From positions 1 to 55,789 of the forward strand of contig JAJPIX010000003.1 in NCBI GenBank assembly GCA_021324545.1: a stretch of 55,789 nt of DNA, given 5' to 3'. Positions 1-9,668 of the stretch are shown here, piece after piece. Position 1 is the first letter of the stretch. The number at the start of each line of letters is the position of its first letter. The position numbers were made by a program, and so were the translations under genes. The notes below the pieces were generated by a model, which worked only from the letters and a program-made list of their open reading frames with translations, ran no database searches and was not told where the DNA came from. This DNA is from Alphaproteobacteria bacterium (GTDB lineage: Bacteria > Pseudomonadota > Alphaproteobacteria > Micropepsales > Micropepsaceae).

Positions 1-1020
1 CAAACCCTCCGATATTGCGCCTTCTTCGAAGGTCCGGCGCGCCGTTTCTGCTGCTTCCTCGGCCGCCTTTCGGCCGTGGCACAAGGCGGTCGCCTCTGTC
101 GCGAGAACTTTCTTTGCATCGTTCAGGTCTGCGCCCTTCAGTTTTTCCAGACGCTGCACCTCCTGCTCCGGCACGTCGGTGAACAACCGCAGGAAGCGTC
201 CCACGTCGCCATCTTCCGTGTTGCGCCAGAACTGCCAGTAGTCATAGGGGCTGCGCATTTCGGCGTTGAGCCAAACCGCACCGGCTGCCGTCTTGCCCAT
301 CTTGGCGCCCGATGCAGTCTGGATGAGGGGCGACGTCAGGCCGAACAGCTCGGCATTTTCGATTCGCCGCCCCAGGTCGATACCCGAGACGATGTTGCCC
401 CATTGGTCGGATCCGCCGCACTGCAGGCGGCAACCAAAGCGGCGGTAAAGCTCGACAAAATCGTAGGCCTGCAGAATCATGTAGTTGAATTCGAGGAACG
501 ACAGCGGCTGGTCGCGTTCGAGCCTGAGCTTCACGCTGTCGCGCGTCAGCATCTGGTTGATCGAAAAATGGCGCCCCACATCGCGCAGGAACGGAATGTA
601 TTCCAGTTTGTCGAGCCATTCCGCGTTATCGACCATGATGGCGCCGGTTGGACCGCTGTCGAATGACAGGAACCGCTCGAACGTCGTTCGGATGCCGGCC
701 TTGTTCGCATCGAGCTGCGTCTGGGTCAGCAGCTGGCGGGTCTCGTCCCGACCGGAAGGATCGCCGACCTTGCTCGTACCGCCGCCCACGACAACGATCG
801 GCTTGTGGCCGGCTTGCTGAAGGCGGCGCAACGTCATGATCTGTACGAGATTGCCGACGTGAAGGCTTGGCGCCGTGCAGTCGAAGCCGATATAGGCCGT
901 GACGACGTCCTTCTGGAGCAGCGCATCCAGGGCGTCCGGTGCCGTGCAGTCAAAATAGGCGCCGCGCCGCACGTAGTCGGCAAGAAAACGGGATTTGAAT
1001 CGGTGTGCGACGGCGGTCAT
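1..1020 (-). CDS. tyrS: Tyrosyl-tRNA synthetase, C-terminus cut by the window edge
   Basis: Class I aminoacyl-tRNA synthetase that charges tRNA-Tyr with tyrosine in the cytoplasm. Reading leftward from the ATG at 1020 gives an open frame of 340 residues with no stop before the window edge, so the tRNA-binding C-terminus (about 70-80 residues) is missing. The HIGH-type signature is HVGN at about residues 54-57. The tyrosine pocket QWGNI lies near residue 220, and the KMSKS loop is KMGKT near residue 240, a variant typical of alphaproteobacteria. Tyrosine-site segments [14 protein letters not shown] are also present. The gene is divergent from anmK with only 38 bp between the start codons, so both promoters must overlap or lie inside a coding region. 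The identification is secure; only the 3' end is unseen. Confidence 0.96.
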   Translation of the reverse strand, partial: MTAVAHRFKSRFLADYVRRGAYFDCTAPDALDALLQKDVVTAYIGFDCTAPSLHVGNLVQIMTLRRLQQAGHKPIVVVGGGTSKVGDPSGRDETRQLLTQTQLDANKAGIRTTFERFLSFDSGPTGAIMVDNAEWLDKLEYIPFLRDVGRHFSINQMLTRDSVKLRLERDQPLSFLEFNYMILQAYDFVELYRRFGCRLQCGGSDQWGNIVSGIDLGRRIENAELFGLTSPLIQTASGAKMGKTAAGAVWLNAEMRSPYDYWQFWRNTEDGDVGRFLRLFTDVPEQEVQRLEKLKGADLNDAKKVLATEATALCHGRKAAEEAAETARRTFEEGAISEGL

Positions 1021-1058
1021 TGTAAGGTCTTTCGCAGAAGGGCGGGTCTTTAGCACAG

Positions 1059-2168
1059 ATGCCGGAAATCCTAAAAGTCATCGGACTGATGAGCGGAACC
1101 TCGCTTGACGGCATTGACGCCGCGCTGCTGGACACCGATGGCGAAGACGTTGTTGTGCCCGGACCGGCCCTCACCTCGCCCTATGATGCGGCAACGCGAG
1201 CGATGCTGTTCGCTGCGATCGAGGAAGCCCGGGACGTAGCGGCCGGCGCACCGGTTCCCTATTCGATTCGTGAAGCTGAACGCCGTCTGACCGAGTCTCA
1301 TGCCGATGCGGTGATCGCCCTGGTGAAAAAAGCAGGGCTTCACCCACGCGATGTGGCGCTGATCGGTTTCCACGGCCAGACCATCCTGCACCGGCCGGCA
1401 CAGCATTGGACCTGGCAAATCGGCGATGGCGCGCTGCTTTCGCGCCTCACCGGCATAGATGTCGTGAACGATTTCCGGTCCGCCGATGTGAAGGCGGGCG
1501 GACAGGGCGCACCGCTGGTGCCGCTTTATCATGCGGCCTTGGTCGCGGCAGCGAAGAAGCTCACCGAGCCGGTCGTTCTCGTCAACATCGGCGGCGTGGC
1601 GAATGTCACCTATGTTGGCATCAACGAGATTCTCGCCTTCGATACCGGGCCAGGCAACGCGCCGATTGATGATTGGGCGAAGCTGCATACGGGCAAGCCG
1701 GTGGACGAATCCGGGGCACTGGCAAGACGCGGCCGCGTGCACAACGACGTGCTCGACCAAATGCTGGCGAACAAATTCTTTGACAAGACGCCGCCAAAGT
1801 CGTTGGACCGCATGGATTTCAACATGGATGCGGTGAAGGGATTGTCGGCGGAAGATGGCGCGGCCACGCTCACGGCTTTCACCGCGGCCAGCATCGCCAG
1901 GGCGCGCGCGCATTTTCCAGAACCGGCCAATGAATGGATCGTCTGTGGCGGCGGCCGGCACAACCCCGCAACCATGGATCAGTTGCGTGCGCGGCTGAAC
2001 GTGCCGGTGATGGCGGCCGAAGATGTGGGCTGGCGCGGCGATTTCATCGAGGCCGAGGCGTTTGCCTATCTGGCGGTGCGTTCCGTGCGCGGATTGCCGC
2101 TCAGCCTGCCTTCGACCACCGGTGTCCGCCAGCCGATGACGGGCGGCAAATTGCATCGCGCAAGCTAG
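1059..2168 (+). CDS. anmK: Anhydro-N-acetylmuramic acid kinase
   Basis: Cytoplasmic sugar kinase of peptidoglycan recycling. It opens the 1,6-anhydro ring of anhMurNAc and phosphorylates it to MurNAc-6-phosphate using ATP. The 369-residue length is normal for the family. Signatures seen: N-terminal phosphate-binding loop [15 protein letters not shown], then [37 protein letters not shown] and the C-lobe [13 protein letters not shown]. The start at 1059 puts the conserved loop within the first 15 residues. It is divergent from tyrS, an arrangement also common in other alphaproteobacteria. The 3' end overlaps the stop of the convergent hydrolase by four bases. No regulatory site was recognised. 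Confidence 0.96.
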   Translation: MPEILKVIGLMSGTSLDGIDAALLDTDGEDVVVPGPALTSPYDAATRAMLFAAIEEARDVAAGAPVPYSIREAERRLTESHADAVIALVKKAGLHPRDVALIGFHGQTILHRPAQHWTWQIGDGALLSRLTGIDVVNDFRSADVKAGGQGAPLVPLYHAALVAAAKKLTEPVVLVNIGGVANVTYVGINEILAFDTGPGNAPIDDWAKLHTGKPVDESGALARRGRVHNDVLDQMLANKFFDKTPPKSLDRMDFNMDAVKGLSAEDGAATLTAFTAASIARARAHFPEPANEWIVCGGGRHNPATMDQLRARLNVPVMAAEDVGWRGDFIEAEAFAYLAVRSVRGLPLSLPSTTGVRQPMTGGKLHRAS

Positions 2169-2821
2169 CGGCCCTCATGCGAACCGCTGGTGCGCCGCTC
2201 GACATATTCCTTCACGGCTTCCACGACTTCGGCTTCGTGATTGTCGAAGAAATGGTTGGCGCCCTCGATCTTCTCGTAATCGATCTTGATGCCCTTCTGT
2301 GACCGCAGGCGATCCACGAGTTTCTGTACATCCGCTTCAGGCACAACCTGGTCCTTTGTGCCATGCACGATAAGACCTGACGCCGGGCACGGCGCGAGGA
2401 AATTGAAGTCGTACATGCTGGCCGGCGGCGCGATCGAAATGAAGCCGGTGATTTCCGGCCGCCGCATCAGGAGCTGCATCCCGATCCAGGCTCCGAACGA
2501 GATGCCGCATACCCACACGAACGACGGATTTGGATAAAGCGTGTTCATCCAGTCCAGCACTGCGGCGGCGTCGGAAAGCTCGCCCGCGCCGGCATCGAAA
2601 GTGCCCTGGCTGCGGCCGACGCCGCGGAAGTTGAAGCGCACCGCCGTGCAGCCCATGCCGTGGTACATGTGAAAGAGATCATAGACGAGCGGATTGTTCA
2701 TGTTTCCGCCGAACTGCGGGTGCGAGTGGAGCACCAAGGCCATGGGAGCGCCCGGGATCTTCTGGCGCTGGTAGCGAACCTCTATGCGGCCGGCGGGACC
2801 CGGCAGGATGATGTCAGGCAT
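2165..2821 (-). CDS. Alpha/beta hydrolase, small serine hydrolase family
   Basis: Small cytosolic alpha/beta-hydrolase of 218 residues with no signal peptide. Visible catalytic elements are the oxyanion region LHSHPQFGGNMNN near residues 31-43, the nucleophile elbow GISFGA (Ser near residue 109), an acidic residue in HGTKDQVVPE and the catalytic His in GANHFF near the C-terminus. Proteins of this type are common in alphaproteobacteria and are usually annotated only as hydrolase. The substrate cannot be read from the sequence. The gene is divergent from the iscR-suf operon across a 270-bp intergenic region. The fold is secure and the function unknown. Confidence 0.85.
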   Translation of the reverse strand: MPDIILPGPAGRIEVRYQRQKIPGAPMALVLHSHPQFGGNMNNPLVYDLFHMYHGMGCTAVRFNFRGVGRSQGTFDAGAGELSDAAAVLDWMNTLYPNPSFVWVCGISFGAWIGMQLLMRRPEITGFISIAPPASMYDFNFLAPCPASGLIVHGTKDQVVPEADVQKLVDRLRSQKGIKIDYEKIEGANHFFDNHEAEVVEAVKEYVERRTSGSHEGR

Positions 2822-2961
2822 GGAGGGTGACTCTTTCGGTCACAACCGCCGATCTGGCGGTAATACAGGCAAGATGGGTGGCTTTCATCCTGGTGCAATT
2901 ATCAATAATTTCGTTAAGAAACAGGTGGTTAGAGACATACGCGGGTGCGGCACGGCGATTA

Positions 2962-2991
2962 CTTGACCATCCTGCTCAAGAATTTTATATC
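2962..2991 (+). promoter_or_regulatory. Promoter and TGA-N9-TCA operator of the iscR-suf operon
   Basis: A perfect dyad CTTGA-N9-TCAAG sits at 2962-2980 and contains TGA-N9-TCA, the core of the iron-Rhodo/RirA-type box described for Rrf2 regulators in alphaproteobacteria. It overlaps a sigma-70-like promoter: TTGACC at 2963-2968, a 17-nt spacer and TATATC at 2986-2991. Transcription would start near 2998, leaving a leader of about 90 nt before iscR at 3092. The position over the -35 and spacer suits autorepression by the IscR-like product. The rest of the 2822-3091 gap holds only a small hairpin (2845-2861) without a T tract. The site is seen directly; its function is inferred. Confidence 0.65.
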
Positions 2992-3091
2992 CAGAACAAG
3001 AAAATTGCCCAGTGCAGCCAAGGCTTGGCCGCCTGTTTACACCGAAGCGGCCCCTGAAAAGCAAGCCGAAACTGCCCGGAAGGAGGCTTCT

Positions 3092-3568
3092 ATGAAACTC
3101 AGCACCAAGGGACGCTACGCCGTGATGGCGATGGCCGACCTGGCCGGTCATTCGGTTGGCGGCAAGCCCGTGTCGCTAGCGGAAATCTCGGGCCGGCAGG
3201 AAATTTCGCTGTCCTACCTCGAACAGCTTTTCGCCAAGCTCCGGCGTGGCGATCTGGTGAAAAGCGTGCGCGGACCGGGCGGCGGCTACCGCCTGAGCCG
3301 CCCGGCAGGCGAAGTGCGGATCGCCGATATCATTCTGGCGGTAGACGAGCCCATTCGTGCCACACGCTGCCATCCGGGTAGCCCGCAGGGCTGCGTGACC
3401 AACGGCCGATGCGTGACCCATGACCTATGGGAAGAGCTTGGCCGGCAGATTCACGTGTTCCTGTCGGGCATCACGCTGGCCGACGTGATTGAAAAACGCG
3501 TGCTCGGCCGGGCCGCACCCTGCAGCGCAGCCGCGGCGAACAACAGCGAGCCGCGCCAAGCCGCCTGA
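3092..3568 (+). CDS. iscR: Rrf2/IscR-type Fe-S or iron-responsive regulator
   Basis: Winged-helix regulator of the Rrf2 family, 158 residues, heading the suf operon. The N-terminal HTH begins MKLSTKGRYAVMAMADLA and contains the recognition segment EISLSYLEQLFAKLRRGDLV. The wing is SVRGPGGGYRLSR. Three cysteines that could ligate a [2Fe-2S] cluster occur as C-x7-C-x5-C around residues 92-106, just before VTHDLW; the first spacing is two residues longer than in E. coli IscR. The ATG at 3092 is preceded by AAGGAGG (3080-3086). An upstream open frame from 2945 would start before the promoter and is not credible. It ends 4 bp before the next gene. It probably represses its own operon when cluster supply is adequate. 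IscR or a RirA-like role are both possible. Confidence 0.9.
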   Translation: MKLSTKGRYAVMAMADLAGHSVGGKPVSLAEISGRQEISLSYLEQLFAKLRRGDLVKSVRGPGGGYRLSRPAGEVRIADIILAVDEPIRATRCHPGSPQGCVTNGRCVTHDLWEELGRQIHVFLSGITLADVIEKRVLGRAAPCSAAAANNSEPRQAA

Positions 3569-3572
3569 GACC

Positions 3573-4724
3573 ATGATCTATCTCGACCACAACGCCACCT
3601 CGCCTTTGCGGCCGGAGGCAAGAGCGGCCATGGAACGCGCCTTTGCAGCGGGCGGCAACCCGTCGTCCGTGCATGCGGCGGGCAGGGCTGCGCGCAAGCT
3701 GGTCGAGGATGCCCGCGAGCAGGTGGCGGCATTCGCCGGCGCAAAACCTTCCGAAGTCATTTTCACAAGCGGCGGCGCTGAATCAAATGCGCTCGCCTTG
3801 CGCGGCGCGATTGCCGGGGCGGCAGACAGCGGACATGCGATAACACGGTTGCTGGTTGTGGCGACGGCGCATGAGAGCGTGCGTGCCGTGGCAAAGGCGC
3901 TCGCCGAAGAGAGCGGCGTGCAGCTCCTCGAAATCCCGGTAAACGAAAACGGCCGCATCGAACCTGATCACCTGCACGAGATGCTGACGGGATCCGGCCG
4001 CACGCTGGTTTCCCTGATCTTCGCCAACAATGAAACCGGCGTGATCGAGGACGTGGCGCAGCTGAAGAAAATTTTGAACGGTGTCCCGGGCGATGTGTTG
4101 CTGCATGTGGACGCTGTGTCGTGCGGGTATAGTCCAGTTCGCTTCTCCGCCTGGGACGCCGACTATCTTTCTCTGTCGGCGCACAAGATCGGCGGGCCGC
4201 AAGGCGTCGGCGCGCTGATCGCAAAAGACGGCGCGCCGCTGGCGGCCCTGTTCAATGGCGCGCAGGAGCGCGGGCGCCGCGCCGGCACGGAAAATGTTTC
4301 CGGCATTGCGGGCTTCGGCGCGGCGGCCCGGGCGCTCCAGGCGCGGTTCGACGAGGAACGCGAACATTGCGCGCTGCTGCGCCGCTATTTCGAAAGCGAG
4401 CTTCGCGGGCTTGCACCCAACGCCACGATCTTCGGCGAGCACGAGATACGTCAGCCGCATGTGTCCTGCTTTGCCATCCCGCAGCTTCGCGCCGAAAACA
4501 CGCTGATGGCGCTCGATCTGGACGGCATTTGCGTCAGCTCGGGCGCGGCCTGTTCGTCGGGCAAGGTCTCTCCGTCGCATGTTCTCAAGGCGATGGGCGT
4601 CGATGAGGCGCTGTCGCGCTGCGCGTTGCGCCTGAGCTTCGGCCCGGACAATTCGCTGATGGACGTGGATGCGCTGATGACCAGCCTCAAACGGCTGATC
4701 GGCCGCAAACTGGCGGTGGCGTAA
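3573..4724 (+). CDS. Cysteine desulfurase, class I (NifS/IscS type)
   Basis: PLP enzyme that converts cysteine to alanine and passes persulfide sulfur to Fe-S assembly. The ATG at 3573 lies 4 bp after the iscR stop and gives 383 residues starting MIYLDHNATSPLRPEA. The PLP lysine is in LSAHKIGGPQGVGAL. The mobile catalytic Cys is in GAACSSGK near residue 325, the class I loop type. The group I flavour and position match the IscS-like desulfurase seen between iscR and sufB in many alphaproteobacteria. The stop codon abuts the sufB ATG. The operon also contains a class II SufS, so there are two desulfurases in one transcript. Confident on family, less on which scaffold each one feeds. Confidence 0.94.
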   Translation: MIYLDHNATSPLRPEARAAMERAFAAGGNPSSVHAAGRAARKLVEDAREQVAAFAGAKPSEVIFTSGGAESNALALRGAIAGAADSGHAITRLLVVATAHESVRAVAKALAEESGVQLLEIPVNENGRIEPDHLHEMLTGSGRTLVSLIFANNETGVIEDVAQLKKILNGVPGDVLLHVDAVSCGYSPVRFSAWDADYLSLSAHKIGGPQGVGALIAKDGAPLAALFNGAQERGRRAGTENVSGIAGFGAAARALQARFDEEREHCALLRRYFESELRGLAPNATIFGEHEIRQPHVSCFAIPQLRAENTLMALDLDGICVSSGAACSSGKVSPSHVLKAMGVDEALSRCALRLSFGPDNSLMDVDALMTSLKRLIGRKLAVA

Positions 4725-6176
4725 ATGGCAGCTGTCAGCGAAACCAAGAAGACCGTCGCCGAACTGGGCGAGAAATACAAGTACGGCTTTGTCACCGACA
4801 TCGAGATGGAGCGTGCGCCGAAGGGCCTGAACGAGGATGTCGTCCGCTTCATTTCGGCCAAAAAGGGCGAGCCCGACTGGATGCTGCAGTGGCGCCTTGG
4901 CGCCTATCGCCGCTGGCGCGAGATGACGGAGCCCACCTGGGCGCGCGTGCATTATCCCAAGATCGATTACGAGGACGCCTATTACTACGCCGCGCCCAAG
5001 ACAACGGCGAAGCCGAAAGGTCTCGATGAGGTGGATCCCAAGCTGCTTGAAACCTACAAGAAGCTCGGCATCCCGCTGCACGAGCAGAAACTGCTGGCGG
5101 GCGTTGCGGTGGACGCGGTGTTCGATTCTGTCTCCGTCGCCACCACCTTCAAGGCGAAACTTGAAGAAGCGGGCGTGATCTTTTGCCCGATCAGCGAAGC
5201 CATACGCGAACATGGCGATCTGGTGCGGAAGTATCTGGGCTCCGTCGTGCCCGTGACGGACAACTTCTTCGCCACGCTGAATTCGGCGGTGTTCTCCGAC
5301 GGCACATTTGTCTATGTGCCGAAGGGCGTGCGCTGCCCGATGGAGCTGTCCACCTATTTCCGCATCAACGCGAGCGAGACCGGCCAATTCGAGCGCACGC
5401 TGATCATCGCAGACGAAGGCTCCTACGTTTCCTATCTGGAGGGCTGCACCGCGCCGAAGCGCGACGAGCACCAGCTGCATGCCGCCGTGGTGGAACTGAT
5501 CGCGCTGGAAGGCGCAGAGATCAAATATTCCACGGTCCAGAACTGGTATCCCGGCGACGAGGAAGGCAAGGGCGGCATCTACAATTTCGTCACCAAGCGC
5601 GGCGATTGCCGCGGCGCCCGCTCCAAGATTTCGTGGACACAGGTCGAAACGGGCTCCGCCATTACCTGGAAATATCCAAGCTGTATCCTGCGCGGCGAAG
5701 GTTCGGTGGGCGAATTCTATTCCATCGCCATCACCAACCATTTCCAGCAGGCCGATACCGGCACCAAGATGATCCATCTGGGAAAGAACACGCGGTCGCG
5801 CATCATCTCCAAGGGCATCAGCGCGGGAAAGGCGCAGAACACCTATCGCGGCCTGGTAAGCGTCCATCCCAAGGCCGCGAACGCGCGCAATTACACGCAA
5901 TGCGACTCGCTTCTGATCGGCCGCGAATGTGGCGCGCACACCGTTCCCTATATTGAGGCGCGCAACAAAACCGCACGCGTGGAGCACGAAGCGACAACTT
6001 CGAAGATCGCGGAAGACCAGCTCTTCTATTGCACGAGCCGTGGAATTCCGCAGGAAGAAGCGGTGGCGCTGATCGTCAACGGTTTCTGCCGCGAAGTGCT
6101 GCAGCAGCTGCCGATGGAATTCGCGGTGGAAGCGCAGAAGCTCGTGGGTATCAGTCTGGAAGGCAGTGTCGCCTGA
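4725..6176 (+). CDS. sufB: Fe-S cluster assembly scaffold SufB
   Basis: Core subunit of the cytoplasmic SufBC2D scaffold on which clusters are assembled. The 483 residues match the family length. Typical blocks are the N-terminal KYGFVTDIE segment, the central [17 protein letters not shown] segment, [19 protein letters not shown], and the beta-helix core ending in [14 protein letters not shown] with the conserved C-terminal Cys. It begins immediately after the preceding stop codon and shares one base with sufC (TGATG). This indicates strong translational coupling. Confidence 0.98.
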   Translation: MAAVSETKKTVAELGEKYKYGFVTDIEMERAPKGLNEDVVRFISAKKGEPDWMLQWRLGAYRRWREMTEPTWARVHYPKIDYEDAYYYAAPKTTAKPKGLDEVDPKLLETYKKLGIPLHEQKLLAGVAVDAVFDSVSVATTFKAKLEEAGVIFCPISEAIREHGDLVRKYLGSVVPVTDNFFATLNSAVFSDGTFVYVPKGVRCPMELSTYFRINASETGQFERTLIIADEGSYVSYLEGCTAPKRDEHQLHAAVVELIALEGAEIKYSTVQNWYPGDEEGKGGIYNFVTKRGDCRGARSKISWTQVETGSAITWKYPSCILRGEGSVGEFYSIAITNHFQQADTGTKMIHLGKNTRSRIISKGISAGKAQNTYRGLVSVHPKAANARNYTQCDSLLIGRECGAHTVPYIEARNKTARVEHEATTSKIAEDQLFYCTSRGIPQEEAVALIVNGFCREVLQQLPMEFAVEAQKLVGISLEGSVA

Positions 6177-6925
6177 TGCTTGAAATCAAGAACCTGCATG
6201 TTGCCGTCGGCGGCAAGGAAATCCTCAAAGGGCTGACGCTCGCAATCAGCGCGGGCGAGGTGCACGCGATCATGGGGCCGAACGGCTCCGGCAAGTCCAC
6301 CCTGTCCTATGTGCTGGCAGGCCGCGAGGGTTATGAGATCACCGGGGGCGCGATCACATACAGGGGCGAGAACCTGGCGGAGCTTTCGCCGGAAAAACGC
6401 TCGGCCAAGGGGATTTTCCTCGCCATGCAATATCCGGTGGAGATTCCCGGCGTCACAACGCTCACGTTTCTCAAGACCGCCCTGAATGCGCAGCGCCGCG
6501 CGCGCAACGAGCCGGAGCTTGATGCACTGGCGGTGCTGAAGCTGGTCCGCAGCAAGGCCGCGTCCCTGAACGTGCCTGAAGAGATGCTGAAGCGCGCGCT
6601 GAACTTCGGCTTCTCCGGCGGCGAAAAGAAGAAGCTCGAAATCCTGCAGATGGCGCTGTTCGAGCCCGCGCTTGCCATTCTGGACGAAACCGATTCCGGC
6701 CTCGACATCGACGCGCTGAAGCTGGTGGCCGACGGCGTAAATCGCCTGCGGTCGCCCGAGCGCGCCATGCTGGTGATCACGCATTATCAGCGCCTGCTCA
6801 ATTTCATCGTGCCGGACCGCGTGCATGTAATGGCGGGCGGCCGCATCGTGGCCAAAGGCGGCAAGGAACTGGCGCTGGAACTGGAAGCCAAGGGCTACGG
6901 CCATTGGACGAAGGACGCCGCATGA
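6176..6925 (+). CDS. sufC: Fe-S assembly ATPase SufC
   Basis: ABC-type ATPase of the SufBCD scaffold; ATP hydrolysis drives the conformational change for iron entry and cluster formation. 249 residues from the ATG at 6176, which overlaps the sufB stop by one base. Walker A is MGPNGSGKST near residues 34-43, the ABC signature is FSGGEKKKLEILQ and Walker B is LAILDETDSGLDID, with the SufC-specific DSGLD. The H-loop His is in VITHYQRLL. A longer in-frame extension to 6029 lies inside sufB and is not used. The stop overlaps the sufD start (ATGA). Confidence 0.98.
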   Translation: MLEIKNLHVAVGGKEILKGLTLAISAGEVHAIMGPNGSGKSTLSYVLAGREGYEITGGAITYRGENLAELSPEKRSAKGIFLAMQYPVEIPGVTTLTFLKTALNAQRRARNEPELDALAVLKLVRSKAASLNVPEEMLKRALNFGFSGGEKKKLEILQMALFEPALAILDETDSGLDIDALKLVADGVNRLRSPERAMLVITHYQRLLNFIVPDRVHVMAGGRIVAKGGKELALELEAKGYGHWTKDAA

Positions 6926-7962
6926 ACGCCATCGTTCTTCCCAACCGCCGCATCGAAGACTGGAAATACAGCGATCTGCGCAATGCGGTCGATGAAAGCG
7001 CGGTCGCGGCCGCACCGACGGCGGCATGGACGATGGCATCCGTCGAAGGCGCAGCGGACATCGCCGATCTTCCGGCCATCATGCCGCGCGGCGAGCACGG
7101 CGCCATGGCCGAGCTTGCGATCGCCGCGGCCAAGGCGGGCCCTTACGTGCGTGTGGCTAAGGGCGAACGGGCGGCCGTTCATCTCCATCTGGTGGAAGGC
7201 GGTCATGGCCGCGCATTGATCGTGGTCGAAGACGGGGCATCGCTTGTTCTTCGGGAAACGGTGCGGGCTGCGGACTTCGCCAATATCGCCGTCGAGATTG
7301 TCATCGGCAAAGGCGCACGGCTCGATCATGTCCGCCATGCGCCGCAACATGACACGGTGCAGCTGGCGGACTATGCGGTGCAGGTGGCCGATGGCGGACA
7401 ATACTGCGCACAGCTGATGAACTTCGGATCAAAACTGGCGCGCACGGAATTGCATGTCGTTCTGGAAGGCGAGCATGCGGAGGCCGTGATAGGCGGGGCG
7501 GCTGTTCTGTCCGGCACCCGTCATTCTGATGTCACGATCCATGTCGATCATGCCGTGGGCAACAGCAAAAGCCGGCAATCGTTCCGGTATGTTGCCGGCG
7601 GTCATTCCCGCGCCATCTATCAGGGCAAGGTCACGGTGCGCCAGCGTGCGGACGGATCCGACAGCATGCAGACGGCCAAGGGCATTCTGCTCGGCGAGCG
7701 CGCCGAAATCGATCTCAAGCCCGAACTGGAAATCCTGGCCGACGACGTGAAATGCGCGCATGGCGCGGCGGTGGGCGATCTGGATGCGGATTCGCTTTTC
7801 TATCTGCGCTCGCGCGGCGTGCCGGAAAGCGAAGCACGCTCGTTGCTTATCCGCGCGTTCCTGGAAGATGCCGTAACCGGCATCGAAGACGAAAAGATCC
7901 GCAGCGAAATCTGGAGCGCGGTGGAAGCGGCGCTTCCGGCGGCCATGGAGCCGGCGCCATGA
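6922..7962 (+). CDS. sufD: Fe-S assembly protein SufD
   Basis: Paralogue of SufB that pairs with it in the SufBC2D complex. It begins at ATG 6922, overlapping the sufC stop by four bases, and has 346 residues, shorter than the roughly 420 of E. coli SufD but normal for alphaproteobacteria. The N-terminus RIEDWKYSDLRN matches the family. The C-terminal beta-helix contains AKGILLGERAEIDLKPELEI, then CAHGAAVGDLDADSLFYLRSRG with the conserved Cys and His used in the SufB-SufD interface. The sufS start overlaps the stop. Confidence 0.95.
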   Translation: MNAIVLPNRRIEDWKYSDLRNAVDESAVAAAPTAAWTMASVEGAADIADLPAIMPRGEHGAMAELAIAAAKAGPYVRVAKGERAAVHLHLVEGGHGRALIVVEDGASLVLRETVRAADFANIAVEIVIGKGARLDHVRHAPQHDTVQLADYAVQVADGGQYCAQLMNFGSKLARTELHVVLEGEHAEAVIGGAAVLSGTRHSDVTIHVDHAVGNSKSRQSFRYVAGGHSRAIYQGKVTVRQRADGSDSMQTAKGILLGERAEIDLKPELEILADDVKCAHGAAVGDLDADSLFYLRSRGVPESEARSLLIRAFLEDAVTGIEDEKIRSEIWSAVEAALPAAMEPAP

Positions 7963-9206
7963 CCGCGCAGCCCAAGCGCATCCACGCCGGCTTCGATCCG
8001 GCGGTCGTCCGCAAGGATTTCCCGATCCTGGGCCGCGAGGTCTATGGCAAGCCGCTTGTCTATCTGGACAGCGCCGCGTCCGCGCAAAAGCCGCAGCCGG
8101 TGCTGGATGCCATGCGGGCCTTCGCGGAAACCGATTACGCCAACGTGCATCGCGGCGTGCATTATCTCTCGGCGCAGGCGACGGAGCGTTACGAGGCCGC
8201 GCGTGAAACCGTGCGCCAGTTCCTCAATGCGCGGCATGCGGACGAAATCGTCTTTACGCGGAACGGCACCGAAGCGATCAATCTCGTGTCCTATTCCTTT
8301 CTCGCGCCGCACATCCGGTCGGGCGACGAGATCGTGCTTTCGGTGATGGAGCATCATTCAAACATCGTGCCGTGGCATTTCCTGCGCGAGCGGCAGGGTG
8401 CGGTGCTCAAATGGGTGGATGTGCGCGACGACGGCGCGCTCGACATCGAGGCGCTCTGCGCCGCCATCGGCCCCAGGACGAAACTCGTTGCCGTCACGCA
8501 CATGTCGAATGTGCTGGGAACCGTGACGCCGCTGAAGGAAATCGTGGCGCGGGCGCACGCCATGGGCGTGCCCGTGCTGGCCGACGGCTGCCAGGGCGCG
8601 GTGCATGAGATTGTGGACGTGCAGGCGCTGGATGTCGATTTTTACGCCATCACCGGGCACAAGCTTTACGGGCCCACGGGAATCGGCGCGCTCTATGCCA
8701 AGCGTGCGCATCTGAAAGCGATGCGGCCGTTCAACGGCGGCGGCGAAATGATCGGCGAAGTTACCCGCGACAGGATCACCTATGCTCCGCCGCCCGCGCG
8801 GTTCGAGGCCGGAACTCCGCCGATCATGGAGGCGGTCGGCCTGGCCGCGGCCATCGGTTATCTCGCCCGGTTCGATCGCGCCGAGATCGCGGCCCACGAA
8901 CAGGCGCTGCTCGCCCGAGCGCGTGAAAGCTTGCGCGACCTGAACTGGGTGCGCGTCATCGGGGACGCCCCCGGCAAGGGCGCCATCCTGTCGTTCGAGT
9001 GCAACGGGATGCACGCCCACGATGTGGCCACCATATTGGATCGCGAAGGCGTTGCCGTGCGGGCGGGGCACCATTGCGCCCAGCCGCTGATGGAACGGTT
9101 CGGCGTGGCCTCCACCACGCGGGCGTCGTTCGCGCTTTACAACACGGCCGCCGAGGTTGACGCGCTTGCACAAGCGCTGTTCAAGGCGCGGAAGATATTG
9201 GGCTGA
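7959..9206 (+). CDS. sufS: Cysteine desulfurase SufS, class II
   Basis: PLP-dependent desulfurase dedicated to the Suf system; its persulfide needs a partner (SufE or SufU) for release. 415 residues from ATG 7959, overlapping sufD by four bases. The upstream in-frame extension (to 7752) lies within sufD. PLP-lysine context is YAITGHKLYGPTGIG, and the catalytic Cys is in VRAGHHCAQPLM near residue 370, the class II pattern. N-terminal VYLDSAASAQKPQPVL and the middle block VTHMSNVLGT are typical. sufU starts 3 bp downstream. No SufE gene is in the window, so SufU is the likely sulfur acceptor. Confidence 0.97.
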   Translation: MTAQPKRIHAGFDPAVVRKDFPILGREVYGKPLVYLDSAASAQKPQPVLDAMRAFAETDYANVHRGVHYLSAQATERYEAARETVRQFLNARHADEIVFTRNGTEAINLVSYSFLAPHIRSGDEIVLSVMEHHSNIVPWHFLRERQGAVLKWVDVRDDGALDIEALCAAIGPRTKLVAVTHMSNVLGTVTPLKEIVARAHAMGVPVLADGCQGAVHEIVDVQALDVDFYAITGHKLYGPTGIGALYAKRAHLKAMRPFNGGGEMIGEVTRDRITYAPPPARFEAGTPPIMEAVGLAAAIGYLARFDRAEIAAHEQALLARARESLRDLNWVRVIGDAPGKGAILSFECNGMHAHDVATILDREGVAVRAGHHCAQPLMERFGVASTTRASFALYNTAAEVDALAQALFKARKILG

Positions 9207-9209
9207 GCC

Positions 9210-9668
9210 ATGGATGAAGGTCTGCGCGAGCTTTATCAGGATGTGATCCTCGATCACTCCCGGCACCCGCGTCATTTCGGGCAGCTCGCCCATGCCACGC
9301 ATGAGGGCGAGGGCTTCAACCCGCTCTGCGGCGACCGCGTGAAGCTCTACCTCAAGGTGGATGCCGCCAACCGCATCGCCGACATCGCCTTCGAGGGCAA
9401 GGGCTGCGCGATCAGCCAGGCCTCGGCCTCGCTGATGACCGAGATGCTGAAGGGCCGCACGGTTGAAGAGGCCGGGATGCTGATGGGCGGTTTCCTGCAT
9501 CTTGTGAAGGGCGAGGCGGCGCCCGGCCTTGCCCCCCGCGATCGCGAAACGCTCGACGTGATGGCGGGCGTGTCGGCGTTTCCGATGCGCGTGAAATGCG
9601 CGACGCTGGCGTGGCATACCATGAAATCCGCACTGGAGGGCGGGGCCGCTCCCGCCAAGACGGAATGA
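9210..9668 (+). CDS. sufU: SufU-type scaffold or sulfur-transfer protein
   Basis: IscU/NifU-N fold protein of 152 residues. The three Cys and one Asp of SufU proteins are present: Cys and Asp in NPLCGDRVKLYL, Cys in GKGCAISQASASLM and Cys in MRVKCATLAW. In Gram-positive SufU these bind zinc and accept sulfur from SufS. The gene lies 3 bp after sufS and overlaps the next gene by ATGA, which supports that partnership here. The roughly 20-residue insertion between the second and third Cys, relative to IscU, fits SufU rather than IscU. A second, more divergent SufU-like gene lies at 37393-37824. Confidence 0.94.
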   Translation: MDEGLRELYQDVILDHSRHPRHFGQLAHATHEGEGFNPLCGDRVKLYLKVDAANRIADIAFEGKGCAISQASASLMTEMLKGRTVEEAGMLMGGFLHLVKGEAAPGLAPRDRETLDVMAGVSAFPMRVKCATLAWHTMKSALEGGAAPAKTE

